A stretch of DNA of 29,479 bases from an uncultured Bacteroidota bacterium (lineage in GTDB: Bacteria > Bacteroidota > Bacteroidia > Chitinophagales > Saprospiraceae), in the NCBI GenBank assembly GCA_937926185.1, contig CALEYM010000597.1:1-29479 (forward strand), written 5' to 3'. A program made the translations under genes and the position numbers. Below are positions 24,429-29,479 of the stretch, piece after piece (position 1 is the first letter of the stretch; each line of letters starts with the position of its first letter). The notes beneath the pieces were generated by a model. It was not told where the DNA came from and did no database searches. It saw only the letters and a list, made by a program, of their open reading frames with translations.

Positions 24429-26534
24429 ATGAAAAATATAAACAGAACATTAAGTATACTTTTCATCGGCTTGCTGGCTGTCGGAATCCTTTTCAACGCC
24501 TGTAAAAAGGACGACGACACCAGCGACAAAATTGAGTTGTTCAGCTTCGGGCCTTCGCCCGTGCTGCGCGGCGGCGAGCTGCGTTTTATCGGCGCCAACC
24601 TCGACAAAGTCACCGCCATCGTGTTGTCAAACAACGTGCAGGTGACCAATTTCAAATCGAAAACGCCGGAACAAATCGTTATCACAGTGCCCCAGGAAAC
24701 CGTGGATGGAACGGTAGTGTTAAAAACGCCGCAAGGCGATATTCAAACCAAAACTATCCTGGCCATTTCCGAACCGATCACGATCGCCTCGTTCAGTCCG
24801 GCCAAAGTACGCCCCGGCGGCGTGCTCACCATCGAAGGCACTTATCTCAACCTGATAAAGGAAGTGATCTTCAGCAATAAAAAATCGGTGAGCGACGCCG
24901 GCTTTGTGAGCCAAACGCAAACGAAACTCGAAGTGCCCGTACCGGAAGACGCTCAAACAGGCATCGTTGCCGTATCGAACGGAGCGGCGGATCCCATCGT
25001 GGTAGAATCGGCAACGCCGGTAGAGATCACTTTGCCTTCGGCGACCAACCTGACGCCCAATCCTGTAAAAGCAGGAACTTCCCTGACCATAGAAGGCGCC
25101 GACCTGGACCTCGCGCGGGAAGTGATCTTCAGCGGCGGCTCCAAAGTAACGGCGTTCACCAGTGCAGAGCCGGGCAAAATTGTGCTCGACGTACCGGCAA
25201 ACGCCCGGGACGGCAAGATAAAACTCGTGGCCGCCTCCCTGCTTGAAGTGGAGTCTGCCGGAGAACTGGTTATGGTTGTGCCCACTATCAACAACATATC
25301 GCCAAACCCGGCGAAAAACGGCACGGACATTACCGTGCAAGGCGCCGACCTCGATTTGATCACCGGGGCGACATTCGGCGGCGGCAAAACCGGGACGCTG
25401 CTCGGCGGCTCGGCCACGGAAATCACCGTTAAAGTACCCATCGACGCCACGGAAGGTACCATTTCATTCGGCACTGCCGCCGGCAAATCGGTGACTACTT
25501 CAAATGATCTGACGCTCATAAAACCGACCATTTCGGGTATCGCGCCGTTGGATGTTCAGTTTACAAAAGACATCACTGTCACCGGTACCGACCTCGATCT
25601 GGTGGCGACAGTCAAATTCAGCGGCGGGACGGAGGTAGCCGTGCCCGGGGCTGCGCCGACTGCGCTAACCGTTGCCGTGCCGGTCGGAACCTTATCAGGG
25701 CCAATTACCCTGGTGACTACGAACGGTTCGGAAGTGCAATCCGGGCAGTCATTGAATATTTTGCCTTCCACCTCGGCTGTTATCACCAACATGCCCGGCT
25801 CGGCGAAGCCGGGTCAGATGATCAATATCGAAGGCGAAAACCTGGACGAGATCACCGAAGTAGTATTCCCGGTAAACATTTCAGCCACCATGTTCGGCAT
25901 CAAAACAGCCAACCTGATCCAGGTAGTGATCCCGCTGAGCGTAAAAACCGGCGTGGGCGTGATCAAACTGATCACCAAAAACAACGAAATCATCGAATCG
26001 CCGCCGATCAATATCCAGGGTGTTGATCCTGTCGCTGATCCGAGCCTGGTGTTTTTCAACTTCGACAACCTCGGCCTTTGGTGGGGCGATACCGGCGGCC
26101 CGGAAAATGACCCGGCCCTTACGCTCGACGGTACCAATTATTTCCGGGTAAATAAATCCTGCAACGGCTGGACGGGATTTTTCTGGCGCAACGGCCAGAA
26201 CAACTTCCCCGGCCCGACCATCGGTACCAATGTTGGCGCCTACGTCCTCAAATTCGACATCAACGTGCTCGATCCGATCACGGGCGGCGAATTTGCCTGG
26301 CGTTTTAAAGGCAGCTCCGGCGATTTCTGGCATAGTTGGAAACCCTGGGCAGCCACGGGTTCGTATAAAACCGACGGCTGGATCACGGTCGCTATCCCGC
26401 TGACGGAATTTTACGACGGAGCCAAACAAATCGCCGATATGTCGACAATCACGGAAGATTTCGGCGTGGCCTTTAACGCGGGGGCTTCCCAGGTGAATGC
26501 AACCATTGATAATGTGCGGTTTGAATTAAAATGA
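24429..26534 (+). CDS. long surface glycan-binding lipoprotein with six IPT/TIG domains
   Basis: This 701-residue lipoprotein has its lipobox at LFNAC (C25) followed by KKDDDT, a surface-export signature. Six IPT/TIG modules of about 80-90 residues follow, recognisable by recurring starts such as ITIASFSPAKVRPGG and INNISPNPAKNG. Each continues with a (I/V)xGxxLDL(I/A)xEVxFSGG-like strand. The last ~165 residues are the glycan-binding domain, rich in Trp (LWWGDTGG, NGWTGFFWRNGQN, WHSWKPWAATG) and ending in TDGWITVAIPLTEF and ATIDNVRFELK. The TIG stack probably acts as a stalk placing the binding domain far from the membrane. The stop codon overlaps the GH26 start (ATGA), so the two are translationally coupled. 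Ligand not proven. Confidence 0.87.
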   Translation: MKNINRTLSILFIGLLAVGILFNACKKDDDTSDKIELFSFGPSPVLRGGELRFIGANLDKVTAIVLSNNVQVTNFKSKTPEQIVITVPQETVDGTVVLKTPQGDIQTKTILAISEPITIASFSPAKVRPGGVLTIEGTYLNLIKEVIFSNKKSVSDAGFVSQTQTKLEVPVPEDAQTGIVAVSNGAADPIVVESATPVEITLPSATNLTPNPVKAGTSLTIEGADLDLAREVIFSGGSKVTAFTSAEPGKIVLDVPANARDGKIKLVAASLLEVESAGELVMVVPTINNISPNPAKNGTDITVQGADLDLITGATFGGGKTGTLLGGSATEITVKVPIDATEGTISFGTAAGKSVTTSNDLTLIKPTISGIAPLDVQFTKDITVTGTDLDLVATVKFSGGTEVAVPGAAPTALTVAVPVGTLSGPITLVTTNGSEVQSGQSLNILPSTSAVITNMPGSAKPGQMINIEGENLDEITEVVFPVNISATMFGIKTANLIQVVIPLSVKTGVGVIKLITKNNEIIESPPINIQGVDPVADPSLVFFNFDNLGLWWGDTGGPENDPALTLDGTNYFRVNKSCNGWTGFFWRNGQNNFPGPTIGTNVGAYVLKFDINVLDPITGGEFAWRFKGSSGDFWHSWKPWAATGSYKTDGWITVAIPLTEFYDGAKQIADMSTITEDFGVAFNAGASQVNATIDNVRFELK

Positions 26535-27736
26535 TGCCTTTGAAACGAATTATTTTTGTGGCGCTCCTGTTGGGGGCCTGGCAATTTGCGCCTGCGCAAA
26601 TGGCAGGCCCCAACCTGGGGCATTTCGCCACAAACCCAGTCATGGTCAAAAACAAACCGGCCCCGCCCTCCAACCCAAAGGTCAACCGCCGTACCCGCGA
26701 GCTATACGCCAGCCTGCAGTCGCTGCCTCAAAAGGGTATCCTCTTCGGCCACCAGGACGATCTGGCCTACGGTATCGGCTGGAAATACCTCCCCGGAGAG
26801 TCGGATGTCAAACGGGTGGCCGGCGATTATCCGGCGGTGTATGGCTGGGATCTGGGACACCTGGAGCTGGGCAGCACGCACAATATCGACCAGGTGCCTT
26901 TCGACACCATGCGCCGCTTTATCCGCGATGGCTACCGCCGCGGCGGCATTGTTACGCTCAGCTGGCATTTGCACAACCCCTCCACCGGCGGCTCCTCCTG
27001 GGACACCGCGGCCAGTGTCCGGCAGGTATTGCCCGGCGGCGATAAACACGCGCTTTACTTGTCCTGGCTTGGCCGGGTGGCAGACTTTTTGGGCTCTGTC
27101 CGGCACAAGGGCAAACCCGTTCCCGTGCTGTTCCGGCCCTATCACGAGCACACCGGAAGCTGGTTCTGGTGGGGCGAAAAAAACTGCACATCTGAAGAGT
27201 ATATCGCCCTTTGGCGCATGACGGCCGACTATTTGCGGGTGACCCGCAAAATGAACAATATCCTGCTCGTGTATTCCGCCGCTGAATTTACCGATGAAGC
27301 GCATTTCCTCGAACGTTATCCCGGCGATGAATACGTGGATGTGCTGGGTTTCGATACCTATATGCGCGACCCCGCCCAGGAAGGCAGTGCCGGCATATTT
27401 ATCGAACGGCTACGCAAAAGCCTGGATATGCTGAGCCGGATTGCCGCGCGGCATGGCAAACCTTTTTGCCTCGCCGAAACCGGACTGGAGCAAATCCCTC
27501 ATTCGGATTGGTGGACAAATACGCTTTGGACGGCCATTAAAGATTATCCCCTTGTCTACGTCCTCCTGTGGCGCAATGGCCGGCCCGATCATTACTACGT
27601 GCCGTACCCCGGCCATCCCAGCGAGGAGGATTTCAGGAGGTTCGCCAGGGAGGAACGGCTCTTGTTCGAATCGGACGCGCGGGCGGCTGATATTTACCGG
27701 ACAAGAAATTTTTGGGGCCGGATGCTGCGGCGGTGA
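26531..27736 (+). CDS. GH26 beta-1,4-mannanase
   Basis: This 401-residue glycoside hydrolase cleaves beta-1,4-mannosidic bonds in mannan or glucomannan. A signal peptide (MMPLKRIIFVALLLGAW, cut near PAQ at residue 23) has no lipobox, and there is no T9SS tail, so a periplasmic location is most likely. The (beta/alpha)8 family signatures are clear: GHQDDLAYG (73-81), SWHLHNP (144-150), RPYHEHTGSWFWWG (202-215) with acid/base E206, LGFDTY (272-277), and CLAETGLE (313-320) with nucleophile E316. The ATG at 26531 overlaps the preceding stop; a second ATG at 26534 is possible. It is followed 14 nt later by the GH130 gene. A mannobiohydrolase versus endo-mannanase mode cannot be decided from sequence alone. 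Confidence 0.92.
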   Translation: MMPLKRIIFVALLLGAWQFAPAQMAGPNLGHFATNPVMVKNKPAPPSNPKVNRRTRELYASLQSLPQKGILFGHQDDLAYGIGWKYLPGESDVKRVAGDYPAVYGWDLGHLELGSTHNIDQVPFDTMRRFIRDGYRRGGIVTLSWHLHNPSTGGSSWDTAASVRQVLPGGDKHALYLSWLGRVADFLGSVRHKGKPVPVLFRPYHEHTGSWFWWGEKNCTSEEYIALWRMTADYLRVTRKMNNILLVYSAAEFTDEAHFLERYPGDEYVDVLGFDTYMRDPAQEGSAGIFIERLRKSLDMLSRIAARHGKPFCLAETGLEQIPHSDWWTNTLWTAIKDYPLVYVLLWRNGRPDHYYVPYPGHPSEEDFRRFAREERLLFESDARAADIYRTRNFWGRMLRR

Positions 27737-27750
27737 ATTTTTTAAAAGAT

Positions 27751-28932
27751 ATGCATCAATTTTCATTCGACCAGCGACTGACTGTGCTTCGCGAACAACA
27801 CGAACGGTTGATCGCGCGACCCAACCGGCCCATTTTGCCCGGCAATGGTATTTTTGAACGGTATGAACATCCGGTGCTCACAGCTGCCCACACGCCCCTT
27901 TTTTGGCGTTACGACCTCGACCCTGATGCCAATCCTTACCTGATGGAGCGCTTCGGCATCAACGCCGTGTTCAACGCCGGGGCGATTAAATGGCAGGGCA
28001 AATACCTCGTGTGCGCCCGCGTGGAGGGCGTGGACCGCAAATCCTTTTTTGCCATCGCCGAGAGCCCCAATGGAGTGGATAATTTCCGGTTTTGGGATTA
28101 TCCCGTCACCCTGCCCGAAACCGGAAACCCCGATACCAACGTGTACGACATGCGCTTAGTGCAGCACGAAGACGGCTGGATATACGGTTTGTTTTGCACC
28201 GAACGCAAAGACCCTGCCGCCCCGGCTTCCGACACTTCTTCCGCCGCGGCCCAATGCGGTATCGCGCGCACCCGCGACCTGCTCCGTTGGGAACGGCTGC
28301 CCGACCTGCGTACCCCTTCTCCCCAGCAGCGCAACGTGGTGTTGCACCCCGAATTTGTGCAGGGCAAATACGCTTTTTACACCCGGCCGCAGGACGGCTT
28401 TATCAGTACCGGCGCCGGTGGGGGTATCGGCTTCGGCTTGTCCGAAAGTATGACGCCGGCCGTCATCGACCGGGAAGTTATACTCGATGAAAAACGCTAT
28501 CACACGGTGTATGAAGTAAAAAACGGTCAGGGCCCGGCGCCGCTGAAAACGCCGGAAGGCTGGTTGCACCTCGCCCACGGCGTACGCAATACCGCCGCCG
28601 GCCTGCGCTACGTGCTTTACCTCTTCATGACCGACCTGCACGACCTGACCCGGGTAACGTACAAACCCGCCGGCCACTTCATCGCTCCCGAAGGCGAAGA
28701 GCGGGTCGGCGACGTTTCCAACGTCGTATTCTCCAACGGCTGGATACTCGACGATGACGGCCAAACGGTAGTCATTTACTACGCCTCTTCCGATACGCGC
28801 CTGCATGTGGCTGTCAGCACATTGGATCGCCTGTTAGATTATTGTAAAAACACGGCGCCCGACGGCTACCGCTCGGCGTCGTCGGTGGAGACGCTAAAAG
28901 GGTGGATAGTGAAGAATTTAGGCGGCAGGTAA
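27751..28932 (+). CDS. GH130 phosphorylase, 4-O-beta-D-mannosyl-D-glucose phosphorylase-like
   Basis: This 393-residue cytoplasmic enzyme has no signal peptide. The ATG at 27751 (MHQFSFDQRL) was chosen over in-frame TTG/GTG codons that overlap the GH26 gene. The five-bladed GH130 propeller is recognised by HTPLFWRYDLDPDANPYLMERF, NAGAIKW, ARVEGVDRKSFFAIAESPNG, YDMRLVQHEDGWIYG, QQRNVVLHPEFV, GWLHLAHGVRN and VSNVVFSNGW. D133 in NVYDMRL aligns, from memory, with the proposed catalytic Asp131 of the Bacteroides fragilis enzyme. That enzyme phosphorolyses mannosyl-beta-1,4-glucose to mannose 1-phosphate and glucose. The similarity points to the GH130_1 subfamily rather than the mannooligosaccharide phosphorylases. 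It completes the GH26 pathway. No terminator was identified; the next gene converges 19 bp away. Confidence 0.9.
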   Translation: MHQFSFDQRLTVLREQHERLIARPNRPILPGNGIFERYEHPVLTAAHTPLFWRYDLDPDANPYLMERFGINAVFNAGAIKWQGKYLVCARVEGVDRKSFFAIAESPNGVDNFRFWDYPVTLPETGNPDTNVYDMRLVQHEDGWIYGLFCTERKDPAAPASDTSSAAAQCGIARTRDLLRWERLPDLRTPSPQQRNVVLHPEFVQGKYAFYTRPQDGFISTGAGGGIGFGLSESMTPAVIDREVILDEKRYHTVYEVKNGQGPAPLKTPEGWLHLAHGVRNTAAGLRYVLYLFMTDLHDLTRVTYKPAGHFIAPEGEERVGDVSNVVFSNGWILDDDGQTVVIYYASSDTRLHVAVSTLDRLLDYCKNTAPDGYRSASSVETLKGWIVKNLGGR

Positions 28933-28951
28933 GAATTCGCCGAAAGTTGCC

Positions 28952-29479
28952 TCATCTTTTCGCCACCACTATTTTCTGAACTGACCGCCGTCCGTCTTCG
29001 AACAGCACTTCGGCGGCGTAAAAACCCGGCGGCAAGTCCGGCGGCAGGTTTGAACACCAGGGTAAAGCGCCAACCGGCTCATTTAGCACCAGCCTGCCGC
29101 TGACATCCCAAAAACGTATGGCTCGTACCTGCTTCCCTTGTCCGGCCCGAACGCAAAAAGAGGAGAAGACCGGGTTGGGACTGATCCGGACGCGATCCGG
29201 GTCGGGAACTTCGTGGTAATCCGACAAAGTGCCATGCGCATAAACTTTCATCAGAAAGCCGCGGTTCTTTCCGTCTCCATACATATTCCAGGCTTTGCCC
29301 ACGATAACTATATCGCCTTTTTGATCGACTTCCACGTCATAAATAGTGAAGGCTTTGTCGTCTTTGTAGTTAAACTCCCACACTTTTTCAAGATTAGGAG
29401 TATACTTCACTACCTTGAGCGTGTTGGGCGGCCCGCCTCCCAAAGGCAGGGTGTTGGTTCCGGCGATGATATAGTTGCC
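28952..29479 (-). CDS. partial: C-terminal part of a secreted protein with type A T9SS sorting domain
   Basis: The reading frame is open to the window edge, so the N-terminus lies outside; 175 codons plus the stop are visible. The visible N-terminal part (NYIIAGTNTL, VKYTPNLEKVWEFNY, IYDVEVDQKGDIVIVGKAW, NRGFLMKVYAHG) resembles beta-propeller-type blades found in Bacteroidota secreted proteins. The last ~85 residues are a type A sorting domain: VRISPNPVFSSFCV, IRFWDVSGRLV, LPPGFYAAEVLFEDG and the basic end VQKIVVAKR. It is exported through the T9SS. It runs convergent to the mannan locus and is probably not part of it. Overall function unknown. Confidence 0.8.
   Translation of the reverse strand, partial: GNYIIAGTNTLPLGGGPPNTLKVVKYTPNLEKVWEFNYKDDKAFTIYDVEVDQKGDIVIVGKAWNMYGDGKNRGFLMKVYAHGTLSDYHEVPDPDRVRISPNPVFSSFCVRAGQGKQVRAIRFWDVSGRLVLNEPVGALPWCSNLPPDLPPGFYAAEVLFEDGRRSVQKIVVAKR

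Noticed and set aside
27712..27750. TTG start for the GH130 enzyme inside the GH26 gene
   Set aside because: The ATG at 27751 begins exactly where family members begin (M-x2-F-x4-L) and leaves a normal 14-nt gap.

Overview
The window comes from a member of the Bacteroidota, most likely from the Saprospiria/Chitinophagia side. The evidence is several secreted proteins with type IX secretion (T9SS) sorting tails of both type A and type B, SprB-type adhesin repeats, a SusC/SusD pair, outer-membrane lipoproteins whose N-termini read C-(S/K)-K-D-D-D, and promoter-like TAnnTTTG -7 boxes. Placement below phylum is inference. No rRNA, tRNA, CRISPR array, transposase or phage gene was seen.

Layout. 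Positions 48-1032 hold a DUF3127 OB-fold-like protein with an SSB-like tail, followed 4 nt later by a small secreted protein built from six W-x6-W repeats. Positions 1209-3950 encode a large type B T9SS adhesin. It converges on a TonB-dependent-receptor-like barrel (4024-6867, minus) through an inverted repeat that contains both stop codons. A 455-bp gene-free region then leads to a secreted protein with eight HYR-like cysteine-rich repeats (7323-10604). Next are adenosylhomocysteinase (10899-12215) with a possibly structured leader, a 193-bp palindromic element, a DUF3667 membrane protein (minus), a secreted serine hydrolase, a GT-C/TPR membrane protein (minus), and a YghZ-like aldo/keto reductase.

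Positions 18116-28932 form a polysaccharide utilisation locus with all genes on the plus strand: SusC, SusD, two IPT/TIG surface glycan-binding lipoproteins, a GH26 beta-mannanase and a cytoplasmic GH130 phosphorylase resembling 4-O-beta-D-mannosyl-D-glucose phosphorylase. The inferred pathway is capture of beta-mannan or glucomannan at the surface, import by SusCD, cleavage by GH26, and phosphorolysis to mannose 1-phosphate and glucose. No 2-epimerase, inner-membrane transporter, alpha-galactosidase or regulator lies in the window. The end holds the 3' part of another T9SS cargo gene (minus).

The intergenic gaps carry several unrelated short repeat families and long hairpins, which are the least explained structures here. 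The best novelty candidates are the W-x6-W protein, the SSB-like tip on its DUF3127 partner, the 193-bp palindrome, and the structured ahcY leader. These rest on pattern recognition and were not tested by search or folding.
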